Source of the DNA: Dyadobacter fanqingshengii
GTDB taxonomy: Bacteria; Bacteroidota; Bacteroidia; Cytophagales; Spirosomataceae
Reading direction: 5' to 3'
NCBI RefSeq assembly: GCF_023822005.2
Contig: NZ_CP098806.1
Span: 4,216,001 to 4,280,000, forward strand
DNA: 64,000 nt
The notes under the pieces were generated by a model that made no database searches, was not told the origin of the DNA, and worked only from the letters and a program-made list of their open reading frames with translations. Position 1 is the stretch's first letter, and each line of letters starts with the position of its first letter. The translations under genes and the position numbers were made by a program. Positions 1 to 11,648 of the stretch are shown one piece after another.

Positions 1-1
1 T

Positions 2-310
2 ACGGGTCTAGAAGCGTGGTTTCGTTCACCAGTTCCGCCACCGAGATGGAAAATGGCTGTGGCAACGCTTTGCGGTGTCTATCCTACGAGCCTTTTACTA
101 TCTTACCTGCTCGGCCCCCACATTCAGGAATTACATCCCGCATTAAGAACTTTCATTATAGCCGGATGTATGGTGCCGATGCTAACCTGGATTGTAATGC
201 CGCAGGTTACAAAAGTGCTCAAACCCTGGCTTTCCGGAATCTCGAGCAGCAACAAAAAGCGTGACGATAACGGCACTGCTCCAACCAAGCCGAGTGAAGT
301 CGTAACCTGA
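2..310 (+). CDS. C-terminal part of a membrane protein resembling COG3224 antibiotic-biosynthesis-monooxygenase-like proteins (5' end outside window)
   Basis: An open frame runs in from the left edge and stops at 310, giving 102 residues. It begins with a Gly-Leu-Glu-Ala-Trp-Phe segment, then a proline-rich stretch ending PPRWKMA, followed by two hydrophobic helices (about residues 22-38 and 48-66) and a polar tail. This linker plus two-helix arrangement is what I know from the C-terminus of COG3224 proteins, whose N-terminal half is an ABM (ferredoxin-like) domain. That half is not in the window, so the assignment rests on the tail alone. It is probably an inner-membrane protein of unknown substrate. 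An internal ATG at 53 exists but lies inside the conserved linker and is not a likely start. Confidence 0.6.
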   Translation, partial: TGLEAWFRSPVPPPRWKMAVATLCGVYPTSLLLSYLLGPHIQELHPALRTFIIAGCMVPMLTWIVMPQVTKVLKPWLSGISSSNKKRDDNGTAPTKPSEVVT

Positions 311-327
311 ATGCCGATCAACAAGCT

Positions 328-1971
328 TTACCTTTTTACAACTTTTACATCTTTGAACATAAAAGTATTATCACTAATCCGCACAGGCTTTCCACTGGTA
401 GTTTTAACATTTTTGAGAATAACTTCCTTTGTTTTAACATAAGGGAATTTTTCCTTGTAGGAATCGTCTGTCATTTCAGGATTGAAATTGGCGAAGATAG
501 CTGGGCCCTGGTAATTTTCCGGATGCCCGGAGTCATCGATGCGGAGGTTTTCGATGGTTATTTTTTCAGGCATATAGGCGGTGTAACCGAAATCATGTTG
601 GCCCGAGTTTGAGCCTCCTATTAAAGCGGCGCTGATGGATTTGCCATCCGCCGGTACAAAAACGCAGTCGCGGATCACCACTTCTCCCTGCCAGGTGCTG
701 CCATAATCGGAGCGCAGGTTAACGATGCTCCGGCCGCGGATCGTGGAATTTTCGACTAACAATAATCCGCTGCCAATGGCATTGATCCCCATGTGACCCA
801 GGGTCGAGTTGAGGATGGTTGCATTGGCTACGCCCTGGTGGGCATCGAAACGGGAGAGCGTACAATGATCGTAAAGCAGGTTTTTGCAGAAATTAGACCC
901 TAAAATACCCCAGTATTTATTGTCGTTGATATTATTGGTCTGGGTGCAATTGATGAAAGAGACGTTCAGGGCCCGGTTCACAGAAAGATCGTATGAGCCC
1001 ATGGATACAGGCTTGCCTGCTGTGCCGATGGTGTTATATGTTTTGTGGCCCGTGAGGACGGCGTTCTTTACTGTGACATACGAGCAATCGTTAATGGTAA
1101 TGAATCCACCATAAGGCGCTCCCTGATCTCCCTCGCCTGTAATGCGGTGTTCCAACCCCTCTACGAGCACATTGGATCGTCGGACCGCCATGTTCCGGCT
1201 GTAATAAGTGTACTTCGACTCGGCTTTGTTGGCAATGGTGGTGAAACGCCCGCCGCTAACCTTCAATGGTTTTTCGTCGATGGGCAAAGCGGTTATTTCA
1301 GTAATCTCGTCGAAATCCCAGATGATGGGCGCGTTCATATCCACATTGCCATTTTTGTCAACCACAAAAATATCGGTCTGCGAAGAACCATTGTTCTGAT
1401 TGAGGCCAAAACGGATGTATTGCTTTACATTGGAATTGGTAACGGTTATCAGGCACGGCCCAGGCAAAGAGGTGTCGATTTTCTTCTGATTTCTTTTGAG
1501 CGAGGTGACTTTTGTCAGTTTAAATGGTTTCAGGCCTGAACTAACCATGAAAACAGAAGCATCCCGTTTTTGCACGTCGGTATCATCGATAATGAAGCCT
1601 GCCTTGCCGAAATCAGTGTCCGTTTGGATCATCACCGTCAGGTGTTTGGCACCAATGTAGTAGGTGGCGTTATCGTCGGCCTTCACTGGCAGGTTGTGCC
1701 TGTTGGCGAATGCATGCGTTGCTGCTATGACATCTATATCATCCGTTTTCCCATCTCCTTTTGCACCAAAGTTACTATAACGGACAAATCCGGTCTTTTT
1801 GAATTTGCGAAGGTCGTCAGGCGATACATTCACATGCAGTTCGCCGTTATCACCAACCGACACCTGGATTTTTCCCTTTTCCGAAGTGATGACTATGGTA
1901 TCGGGCTTATTATGCTGGGCGTGAGCCAGAAATGTGCATAAAACGAGGATTATCTGAAGTGTGTACTTCAT
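328..1971 (-). CDS. Secreted right-handed beta-helix (pectate-lyase-like) protein
   Basis: A 547-residue protein. I use the ATG at 1971, because the 14 extra upstream codons would put charged residues before an obvious signal peptide (MKYTLQ... cleaved after AHAQ). Near residue 80 it has the motif FGAKGDGKTDD, the N-terminal mark of the pectate_lyase_3/GH28-like beta-helix superfamily. The middle and C-terminal parts are rich in short repeated strands (ALNVSFINCTQ, ILNSTLGHMG, LLLVENSTIRG), as expected for helix rungs. It is probably exported and acts on polysaccharide, but I cannot identify catalytic residues or a substrate. The neighbour at 2067 is on the same strand 95 bp upstream and functionally unrelated. 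Confidence 0.75.
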   Translation of the reverse strand: MKYTLQIILVLCTFLAHAQHNKPDTIVITSEKGKIQVSVGDNGELHVNVSPDDLRKFKKTGFVRYSNFGAKGDGKTDDIDVIAATHAFANRHNLPVKADDNATYYIGAKHLTVMIQTDTDFGKAGFIIDDTDVQKRDASVFMVSSGLKPFKLTKVTSLKRNQKKIDTSLPGPCLITVTNSNVKQYIRFGLNQNNGSSQTDIFVVDKNGNVDMNAPIIWDFDEITEITALPIDEKPLKVSGGRFTTIANKAESKYTYYSRNMAVRRSNVLVEGLEHRITGEGDQGAPYGGFITINDCSYVTVKNAVLTGHKTYNTIGTAGKPVSMGSYDLSVNRALNVSFINCTQTNNINDNKYWGILGSNFCKNLLYDHCTLSRFDAHQGVANATILNSTLGHMGINAIGSGLLLVENSTIRGRSIVNLRSDYGSTWQGEVVIRDCVFVPADGKSISAALIGGSNSGQHDFGYTAYMPEKITIENLRIDDSGHPENYQGPAIFANFNPEMTDDSYKEKFPYVKTKEVILKNVKTTSGKPVRISDNTFMFKDVKVVKR

Positions 1972-2066
1972 GGCAGGGGTCAGGTTATGGATCTTTACTT
2001 TTAAAAAAAGCACAGTTACCTGACCCGCTACTCTGTGAAATAAGGATTTTGGACTAAAATCAACTG

Positions 2067-4745
<2,679 letters not shown>

Positions 4746-4760
4746 CTATGTATGTTATGA

Positions 4761-5216
4761 TTATTGTCTGTTGAGTTGCTCCGTAGCCTCGCTCATGATG
4801 TCAATGGCTTGCCGGAAGTAGGCTTCAATGATTTTGCTCTCTTCTTCCGAGAATGAAGCGAGCAGATTTTCTGACTTACTGCGAAAATCTTTATAGAGCG
4901 GCGCCAGGAGAGCCATGATGTTTTCAGTGTGCGGTTCAATGATCACCTTCCGCCGGTCTTCCGCAGCAAAGCGTCTGCTTACCAGGTTTTTCTTTTCAAA
5001 CCGGTCGATCAAGCCTGTAACCGCGCCCGTCGTGAGGCCCGTCAGCGTCGAAAGCTCGCCGGCTGTCATTTGTCCTTTTTCGATCAAAAACCCCAGATAC
5101 TTATGGTCTGTACCCGAAAGTCCGGCTCGCCGGGCAACGGCCTCATGCATTTGAAGCGATACATATGCATAATGCTGGCTCAGCTTTCTTATTTTTTTGA
5201 GTAGGTCATCTTCCAT
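4761..5216 (-). CDS. MarR-family transcriptional regulator (upstream of rph-like gene)
   Basis: A 151-residue protein with a winged-helix core. The segment MTAGELSTLTGLTTGAVTGLIDRFEKKNLVSRR (about 49-82) is the MarR recognition helix region, and AAEDRRKV is the wing with the conserved Asp-Arg pair. N- and C-terminal helices would form the dimer interface. It starts 24 bp from a palindrome at 5240-5254 that overlaps a candidate -7 element, so autoregulation is likely. It is followed after 18 bp by the phosphotransferase gene, its probable target through co-transcription. The ligand is unknown; a rifamycin-like or aromatic compound is an inference from the neighbour. Confidence 0.9.
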   Translation of the reverse strand: MEDDLLKKIRKLSQHYAYVSLQMHEAVARRAGLSGTDHKYLGFLIEKGQMTAGELSTLTGLTTGAVTGLIDRFEKKNLVSRRFAAEDRRKVIIEPHTENIMALLAPLYKDFRSKSENLLASFSEEESKIIEAYFRQAIDIMSEATEQLNRQ

Positions 5217-5239
5217 TTTTATCTCATTAACTAAATATC

Positions 5240-5277
5240 TTAGCTACAAGCTAATATTGAAATTGTGAAGCGTGCAA
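5240..5277 (-). promoter_or_regulatory. Candidate promoter with overlapping MarR operator
   Basis: TTAGCT-ACA-AGCTAA at 5240-5254 is a perfect 6-3-6 palindrome just upstream of the MarR start codon. On the minus strand it contains TAGCTTG (5253-5247), a near match to the Bacteroidota -7 element TAnnTTTG. A TTG at 5277-5275 lies 21 bp further upstream, as expected for the -33 element. A repressor bound here would block the promoter. Confidence 0.55.
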
Positions 5278-5316
5278 GTTTTTCAGGATAAATCCACGCT
5301 TGCTCTAAACAAAGTG

Positions 5317-5350
5317 AAGCTATCGCTCAATGATATGAGCGATAGCTTTT
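5317..5350. terminator. Rho-independent terminator, probably of the FtsX-like permease gene
   Basis: A 13-bp perfect stem (5317-5329 with 5336-5348) and a 6-nt loop, flanked by TTTT on the plus side and a T-rich stretch on the minus side. It lies 112 bp past the stop of the permease gene (minus strand) and before the MarR promoter, so it can separate the two units. Confidence 0.75.
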
Positions 5351-5461
5351 ATCAAAAGAAGTAAATTAATGAGGATTCAAAAGTTGAAAATGGGCGCTTT
5401 CCTAGATCCTAGCTCTATAACTTGGCTAAAAATTCTATGACTAATACATTTTGAATCACAT

Positions 5462-7837
5462 TTAAGCCTTCAAAACCTTAATCGGGTTTTCTATTGCTGC
5501 CCTGACACTTTGAAAGCTTGTTGTGATGATAGCAATTCCTGTTGTCAGCAAAGCGACAGCTATGAATATCCAAAGCGGGATGTCCGTCCGGTATGCGAAG
5601 CCTTCTAACCATTTTTGACAGATATAATAAGCGACAGGAGATGCAACTAGGAAAGCTATTAAGATCAATCCCACAAAATCTTTATAAAATAAAAGCACAA
5701 TGCTGGCGGTAGACCCACCAAGGACTTTTCGCACGCCCACTTCTTTTTTTCGTTGAACTGCCGCGTAGGAGCTCAGTCCGATTAACCCAAGGCAGGATAT
5801 TATAATGGTAAGAAAGGCAAAATTGACAAAGAGAGCCTTGAACTGCTGTTGGCTGCGATATTGGCGATCGAAATACTCATCCATAAAAAAATAACTGAAA
5901 GGCCTGTTTGGCATCAATTTGCCCCATTGTTCTTCAATCATTTTTATTGTTTGAGATATGTTGGCAGACGATATTTTCACGGATACCAGGTTACAATATT
6001 CGGGTTCAATGCGCATTGTCAAAGGCTGAACGCTCTCCTGAAGCGATTGAAAATGGAAGTCCTTTATCACTCCGATTATCTCACCTTCCACTCCCGATTG
6101 CCTGAACCGCTTTCCAATGGCTAACCTGGGATCGCTATATCCAAAAAGTCGTGCGGCGGTTTCATTGATGACCATTGTTTTCGCACTATCCGTTGCAAAT
6201 TCCTTTGAGAACTGCCGTCCAGCAACCATTTTCATTTTGTATAATTCTATAAAGTCAAAATCTACCAAAAATTCGTGAAGCCCAGCCGTTTGAAGATCTC
6301 CACTGGAACTTTCGATTTGGGAGGATGTATTTTGATATCTACTGCCTGGAATACTTGAAGAACGTGATGCCGCAACGGTTCCGTTCATATTTGCCAGCGC
6401 GTCCCTTAAAACCGCTTTGTTTGGATCTGCGTCCGTATCCAAAACAAGAATCTGACTTTTGCTAAACCCGAGATCTTTGTTTTGCATGAAATTCATTTGA
6501 ACGTAAATGACCAATGTTCCGATCATCAATGTAATGGAAATTGCGAACTGGCTTACAACCAGCGCTTTTCTAAGAAAAACGCCTTTACGGCTATGCTTAA
6601 AATGTCCTTTCAGCACCAATGCGGGTTGGAATGAAGACAACACCAGTGCCGGGTAAATTCCTGCTAATACGCCTATTCCAAGCGCAATAACGGAGAAACT
6701 CAATACAAATAAGTAATCGTCAATAATCCCTAAAATTATAGTTTTTCCGGCAAGGTCATTAAAATAAGGAATCAAGAAAGCAGTTAAAAAAACAGAAACT
6801 ACAAAACCGAGCAAACAAACTAGCACTGATTCGCTGATAAATTGTTTCGCTATCCTTAACCTGCCTGCTCCCACTACTTTCCGCATCCCAACTTCCTTTG
6901 CGCGCTCGACAGAACGCGCCGTGGTTAAGTTTATAAAATTGATGCACGCGATCAACAACGTAAAAATCGCGACTGCCGTGAAGATATATACGTATGAAGC
7001 GTTTCCGGTTTCCAGCCCGCCAATGTATTTTGCGTGGAGATAAACCTCTCGTAATGGTTCCAGTGAGATCTTGTATTTTAACTTTTCTTCGGTCATAATT
7101 TTACCGGCATAACGCTGCAGAAATTCCGGGAATTTTGCAGAAAGTGTTTCGGCAGATGTATTTGGCTTCAAAAGCAAATAGGTCATAGGTTCAAACGCCG
7201 CCCATTCATTGTCTGCATCAGGCTTATATCGTTTCATCGTTGATGCTGACAGAAACATGTTGGCCTTGATTTGAGAATTTGTAGGTAAATCCTTCACGAC
7301 GCCCGTCACATTGGCAACAAGCCCTTCGGCGTCAAGCAGCACGGTTTGTCCGATCGGGTCACTATCTCCAAAATATTTTTTTGCTGCCGTCTGCGTAAAA
7401 ACAATGCTAAGCGGGTCTCTCAGTGCTGTTTGAGCATTGCCATGTATTAATTCGAAGTCAAACACTTTAAAAAGCGTTGAATCAGCAAATAATGTTTTTT
7501 CTTCCTGAAATTTCGCCTCGCCTTTTCTCACAAGAAAACTGACGCGGCTTAAACGGACAAAAGACTCTATTTCAGGAAAATCTCTCTTCATATTTGGCCC
7601 ATAGGCCCAACTGGAACCTTTATGACTGGTTTCGCTTGAAGTTTCAATATCAGTTACGATCCTGAATATTCGGTCTGCTTTCGAGTGAAAGTTGTCGTAA
7701 CTCAATTCAAAGCTTACATACAGACTGATCAGCAAACAGGCGGACATGCCTATCGCCAGTCCTAATATATTAATTGCCGAAAATCCGCGGTGTTTCCACA
7801 AATTCCGGGACGCTATCTTCAAATAATTTGTGATCAT
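5462..7837 (-). CDS. ABC transporter permease of the MacB/FtsX type
   Basis: A 791-residue inner-membrane protein with two copies of the MacB_PCD plus FtsX arrangement common in Bacteroidota. Each half has a transmembrane helix (about 20-42 and 425-448), a periplasmic domain, and a group of three helices (about 280-405 and 675-785). The motifs RSVERAKEVGMRKVVGA (first half) and VQRKKEVGVRKVLGGS (second half) are the FtsX-domain signatures. Such proteins need a separate ATPase, and none is adjacent. They act as mechanotransmission or export pumps rather than importers. It stands alone between terminators, so the substrate cannot be inferred. Confidence 0.88.
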   Translation of the reverse strand: MITNYLKIASRNLWKHRGFSAINILGLAIGMSACLLISLYVSFELSYDNFHSKADRIFRIVTDIETSSETSHKGSSWAYGPNMKRDFPEIESFVRLSRVSFLVRKGEAKFQEEKTLFADSTLFKVFDFELIHGNAQTALRDPLSIVFTQTAAKKYFGDSDPIGQTVLLDAEGLVANVTGVVKDLPTNSQIKANMFLSASTMKRYKPDADNEWAAFEPMTYLLLKPNTSAETLSAKFPEFLQRYAGKIMTEEKLKYKISLEPLREVYLHAKYIGGLETGNASYVYIFTAVAIFTLLIACINFINLTTARSVERAKEVGMRKVVGAGRLRIAKQFISESVLVCLLGFVVSVFLTAFLIPYFNDLAGKTIILGIIDDYLFVLSFSVIALGIGVLAGIYPALVLSSFQPALVLKGHFKHSRKGVFLRKALVVSQFAISITLMIGTLVIYVQMNFMQNKDLGFSKSQILVLDTDADPNKAVLRDALANMNGTVAASRSSSIPGSRYQNTSSQIESSSGDLQTAGLHEFLVDFDFIELYKMKMVAGRQFSKEFATDSAKTMVINETAARLFGYSDPRLAIGKRFRQSGVEGEIIGVIKDFHFQSLQESVQPLTMRIEPEYCNLVSVKISSANISQTIKMIEEQWGKLMPNRPFSYFFMDEYFDRQYRSQQQFKALFVNFAFLTIIISCLGLIGLSSYAAVQRKKEVGVRKVLGGSTASIVLLFYKDFVGLILIAFLVASPVAYYICQKWLEGFAYRTDIPLWIFIAVALLTTGIAIITTSFQSVRAAIENPIKVLKA

Positions 7838-8159
7838 GCTTATATCATATAAGTTGGTTTACAACATTTCAAGGTTAAAAGCCTATTGTAAATGCGTTCA
7901 ATAGTTAAGTTAAGGGCTATGAACACTTATACCGACTTCATTTAGCAATCGGTTAATACGGTTGATTATTTGGAAATTCTATGTGACCAGTGATTGTTCT
8001 ACCATGAGAATAAAATACCAACCCATTTGCGTCACAAGCGCAAATTTCTTCGTATCCCCTATCGACATCATTCACAAAAATCCTGGAATTGTTAAAATTG
8101 TTTTTTAATATACCATAATATGTCACCGAGCGTTAACGAATTTTAACCCGATTCTAAGT
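7838..8159. other. Divergent intergenic region (322 bp) with a small palindrome
   Basis: An AT-rich spacer between the divergent permease and TonB-receptor genes, so it must hold promoters for both. The clearest structure is ATTTGCG-N7-CGCAAAT at 8025-8045, a perfect 7-bp inverted repeat about 115 bp before the receptor start. It may be an operator or a leader hairpin. I see no small gene, tRNA or full TAnnTTTG element that I trust. Confidence 0.5.
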
Positions 8160-10553
8160 ATGCCCAAAACCTTCTACCAGTTACTAGTGCTTGTTCTCGT
8201 TTCCGTTCAGGCTATTGCTCAGGAGCAGATTACCATTAGTGGGTTTGTCCGCGAAAAAGGAAGTCTGGAACTGCTGCCGGGGGTGAATGTTTACCTGCTA
8301 AACTCCACCATTGGAACCGTTACCAACACGTACGGATTTTACTCGCTGACCATTCCTAAGTCCGATTCAGTTACTATTTCTTATTCTTTTGTGGGTTATG
8401 AAAGACAGGAAATAAGGACTGGGAATGTGGCCAGCCAGCAGATTGACCTTTCATTAGCCACGGCCAATCAGCTGGAAGAAGTGATTATTTCGGGCAGGCG
8501 GCAGGATGAAAAAGTGAGCGAGTCGGTGCAGATGAGCCAGATTGAAATTCCTATTTCCCAAATCAAGAAAATTCCGGCTTTTTTTGGTGAGAAGGACGTG
8601 ATCCGCGTGCTGCAACTCATGCCTGGCGTCCAGAAAGGAACGGAAGGCCAAACAGGCTTGTACGTGCGCGGCGGCGGGCCCGACCAGAACCTAATTATTC
8701 TGGACGATGCTGTTGTGTATAATGCGAGCCACCTTTTTGGCTTTTTCTCCGTCTTTAACAGCGATGCGCTCAAAAGCGTTGAGCTAACAAAAGGAGGTTT
8801 TCCTGCACGCTATGGCGGGCGGCTTTCATCGGTTGTAGAAATGAATATGAAAGAAGGAAGCAAGGAAAAACTGCATGGCGAAGGCGGCATAGGGCTTATT
8901 TCTTCCCGACTGACGCTAGAAGGTCCTTTGGCAAAGAAAAAATCCTCCTTCCTCATTTCCGCGCGACGTACATACATTGACGTTCTGGCCGCACCGTTGA
9001 TTGCACAACAACAAGTGGGTCAGGACAGCAAGGTGAAGCCTGGCTATTTCTTTTACGATCTCAATGCAAAAGTGAACTACGATTTCGGGGCAAAAAACAA
9101 GCTGTATGTCAGTGGCTATTTTGGCCGTGACAAGTTCAATATCAGGGAAAAGAGCTCCGACAGCCAGAACAGGTCGGGGCTGAACTGGGGCAATGCTACG
9201 GCAACATTGCGATGGAATCATTTGATCAACCAAAAGCTTTTTGTAAACACATCGCTGATTTACAGCCATTTCAATTTCAATATCTTCTCCAATGATAAGC
9301 GATATGAAAAAGGAGTGCTGACGGACGAGTTCAGCTTGAAATACAACAGCCTGATCCGGGATTACAGCCTGAAAACGGATTTTGATTACTATCTCAGTGC
9401 CCAACACAGCCTGAAATTCGGGGCACAGGTTACTGCCCATCGATTTGTTCCTTCGGCGCTGGCGCTGGAAGGTGATTTTTCAGACAGTGACATTGATCTC
9501 CAAGCCAAACCCATCAACACGATGGAAGCCGGCGCTTATGTAGAAGACACCTGGCATCCGTTTACCACATTAAAGGTGAATGGCGGTTTCCGGTTAAGTT
9601 TTTTTGAAACAAACTCTAAAATATATGTGCGTCCGGAACCGAGGATTTCGGCTGCCTTGAAGCTTGCAAAGGATTTCTCTATGAAGGCCTCCTATGCCAA
9701 AATGAACCAGTATGTGCATCTTTTGAGCAATACGGGACTTGGGTTGCCTACCGATCTTTGGGTCCCGACCACAGATCGGGTTGCGCCGCAACAATCCAGC
9801 CAGGTTGCATTTGGCTTTGCAAAAGATCTAGAAAAGCCCGGCCTCGCGCTGACATTGGAAGGTTATTATAAGAAAATGAACAACATTATCAGTTATAAGG
9901 AAGGCTCATCATTTATCAGTTTGGATGGCGATAATGCCAACGAACTGAACTGGGAGGATAACATTACCACCGGAAAAGGCTGGTCATACGGCGCTGAATT
10001 TATGGTGCAAAAGAAAACAGGAAAGCTTTCTGGCTGGGTAGGATACACATTATCCTGGACACAGTGGAAATTCCCCGAACTCAATTTTGGCAAAACATTC
10101 TACCCCCGCTACGACCGCCGCAACGACCTTTCCGTTGTTGGGATTTACGAACTCAGCAAACGCATCACACTATCGGCGACGTGGGTTTACGGAACAGGAA
10201 ATGCACTTACGATCCCGATTTCGAAGTTTATGACCTATGAAAACCGTTTAGTGCCTAATAACTGGGGCATACCGGCCAACAGCGGCAGTGTCACCAATGA
10301 ATACGGAGAGAAAAACGGTTTTCGGGCGGAGCCCTATCATCGGATGGACGTTGCCATCCAGTTTCATAAGAAGAAAAAACGGCATGAACGAACCTGGGAA
10401 TTTGGACTTTACAATGCATATAGCCGCAGAAATCCGTTTTTCTATAACATTAATTCAAAGCTGGATGAAAATACAGGCCAACGAACCAACGTCCTGACGC
10501 GCTATTCGCTGTTTCCTGTGCTTCCTTCCTTTAGCTATAATTTTAAATTCTGA
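8160..10553 (+). CDS. TonB-dependent receptor with N-terminal carboxypeptidase-regulatory-like domain
   Basis: A 797-residue outer-membrane protein. A signal peptide (about 1-20, ending AIAQ) is followed by a CarboxypepD_reg-like beta-sandwich (about 23-105) and a plug domain (about 125-235) with VIRVLQLMPGVQ and GLYVRGGGPDQNLIILDDAVVYN. The 22-strand barrel runs to the C-terminal aromatic residue (YNFKF). It would import a ligand using TonB energy. The next gene, 6 bp downstream, is a DUF4249 lipoprotein, the usual partner of this receptor subclass. It is not of the SusC type: it is too short, and the partner is not SusD. Confidence 0.92.
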   Translation: MPKTFYQLLVLVLVSVQAIAQEQITISGFVREKGSLELLPGVNVYLLNSTIGTVTNTYGFYSLTIPKSDSVTISYSFVGYERQEIRTGNVASQQIDLSLATANQLEEVIISGRRQDEKVSESVQMSQIEIPISQIKKIPAFFGEKDVIRVLQLMPGVQKGTEGQTGLYVRGGGPDQNLIILDDAVVYNASHLFGFFSVFNSDALKSVELTKGGFPARYGGRLSSVVEMNMKEGSKEKLHGEGGIGLISSRLTLEGPLAKKKSSFLISARRTYIDVLAAPLIAQQQVGQDSKVKPGYFFYDLNAKVNYDFGAKNKLYVSGYFGRDKFNIREKSSDSQNRSGLNWGNATATLRWNHLINQKLFVNTSLIYSHFNFNIFSNDKRYEKGVLTDEFSLKYNSLIRDYSLKTDFDYYLSAQHSLKFGAQVTAHRFVPSALALEGDFSDSDIDLQAKPINTMEAGAYVEDTWHPFTTLKVNGGFRLSFFETNSKIYVRPEPRISAALKLAKDFSMKASYAKMNQYVHLLSNTGLGLPTDLWVPTTDRVAPQQSSQVAFGFAKDLEKPGLALTLEGYYKKMNNIISYKEGSSFISLDGDNANELNWEDNITTGKGWSYGAEFMVQKKTGKLSGWVGYTLSWTQWKFPELNFGKTFYPRYDRRNDLSVVGIYELSKRITLSATWVYGTGNALTIPISKFMTYENRLVPNNWGIPANSGSVTNEYGEKNGFRAEPYHRMDVAIQFHKKKKRHERTWEFGLYNAYSRRNPFFYNINSKLDENTGQRTNVLTRYSLFPVLPSFSYNFKF

Positions 10554-10559
10554 TCGAAC

Positions 10560-11525
10560 ATGCGCTTCACAAAGGCCTTGAATCATATAAATAAGCCGGT
10601 GTTTTTTCTGTTGCTGGTATGCGCTGGTTTGTTGTCCGGATGTGAAGGTCTGATCAACGACCTGGATCAGGATAAGCTTCCCAAAGTTGAGATCAAACTG
10701 GCCGTTTCCTGCTATATATCACCACAAAACCCCCGCCTGGAAGCGATTATCACCGAATCGCAGCCTATTTTCGGGCCGGCGAGCTATAACCCGGTGATTG
10801 TTACAAATGCAGAAGTGATCCTGGCGGATGATGTCAATCAGGTCCGGCTTGTTTTTGATGATTCTCTTCAGAATTACGTTGCAGATAGCAGCGCCTTCAA
10901 GATCGTCGCGGGTAAATCCTATACATTGACGGTTAATGATGGAAAGAGGTTTGTTAAGGCAGAATGTACGGTGCCATTCAACTCAGTAAAAACAATGGAT
11001 CTGGCAGTTGATAAAGAATGGAATGGATATGGAACTGATTCGTCGGCCTGGTTCAAATTTACTTGGGAAGATATAAAGGGAGAGAGCAATTATTATGCGC
11101 TTCGCGGCGCCTATACGCTGGAAGAAACGGTGCCCCAATTTTATCCCGAGACTGGCGAAACTTCCCCGTTCCGTCATAGTAACAGATATGATATGTATGC
11201 TTATGGCAGAGGGACCTACAATGATATTAACCTGGACGGAATTAAGTTCAATGCACCCAGAAGCGGTGTTTACCTAAGTCCGAGAAGAACAATCACCTAT
11301 CGGGACAAGAATGGTGTCGAAAAATCGGTTGACAACGATCCCCGCCTGCGCGACGTGCGGGTGGAAGTCATGTGCATTGACGAGCATTACTATAAATTCA
11401 GACGATCATTAGAAAACAACGATGACAATCCTTTTGTAGAACCGACGTTAGTATATACCAACATTGAAGGTGGTCTGGGCTGTTTTGCATCTTTTAATGC
11501 CGTAGGCCTGACCGTTAATCCCTAG
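10560..11525 (+). CDS. DUF4249-family lipoprotein, partner of the TonB receptor
   Basis: A 321-residue protein with a lipoprotein signal peptide (cleavage before Cys28, LLSGC). The mature part opens with a beta-rich domain of the form VEIKLAVSCYISPQNP...AIITESQPI...NAEVILADD, the DUF4249 pattern. The 6-bp gap to the receptor gene indicates co-transcription. In Bacteroidota such lipoproteins sit at the outer membrane beside a TonB receptor and probably help capture its ligand, in a role parallel to SusD. The ligand is unknown. Confidence 0.82.
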   Translation: MRFTKALNHINKPVFFLLLVCAGLLSGCEGLINDLDQDKLPKVEIKLAVSCYISPQNPRLEAIITESQPIFGPASYNPVIVTNAEVILADDVNQVRLVFDDSLQNYVADSSAFKIVAGKSYTLTVNDGKRFVKAECTVPFNSVKTMDLAVDKEWNGYGTDSSAWFKFTWEDIKGESNYYALRGAYTLEETVPQFYPETGETSPFRHSNRYDMYAYGRGTYNDINLDGIKFNAPRSGVYLSPRRTITYRDKNGVEKSVDNDPRLRDVRVEVMCIDEHYYKFRRSLENNDDNPFVEPTLVYTNIEGGLGCFASFNAVGLTVNP

Positions 11526-11585
11526 CTTACATTTAAAGACATGTAATGATGGAAATGCAGATTTCAGTTTTGCCCTGAACCGCAG

Positions 11586-11621
11586 AAAAAAACAATGACG
11601 AAGCAGCTGCTTCGTCATTGT
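11586..11621 (-). terminator. Terminator of the SGNH hydrolase gene
   Basis: A perfect inverted repeat (11592-11621, 15-bp half-sites, minimal loop) preceded on the plus strand by seven A residues, so on the minus strand a T-run follows the stem. It lies 27 bp past the stop of the minus-strand SGNH gene and may also stop transcription from the DUF4249 side. Confidence 0.8.
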
Positions 11622-11648
11622 AATTATATCCTCGAATCAAATCCAATC

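Noticed and set aside
8916..9440. A 174-residue open frame on the minus strand
   Set aside because: Antisense to the TonB receptor gene, no motif or start context.
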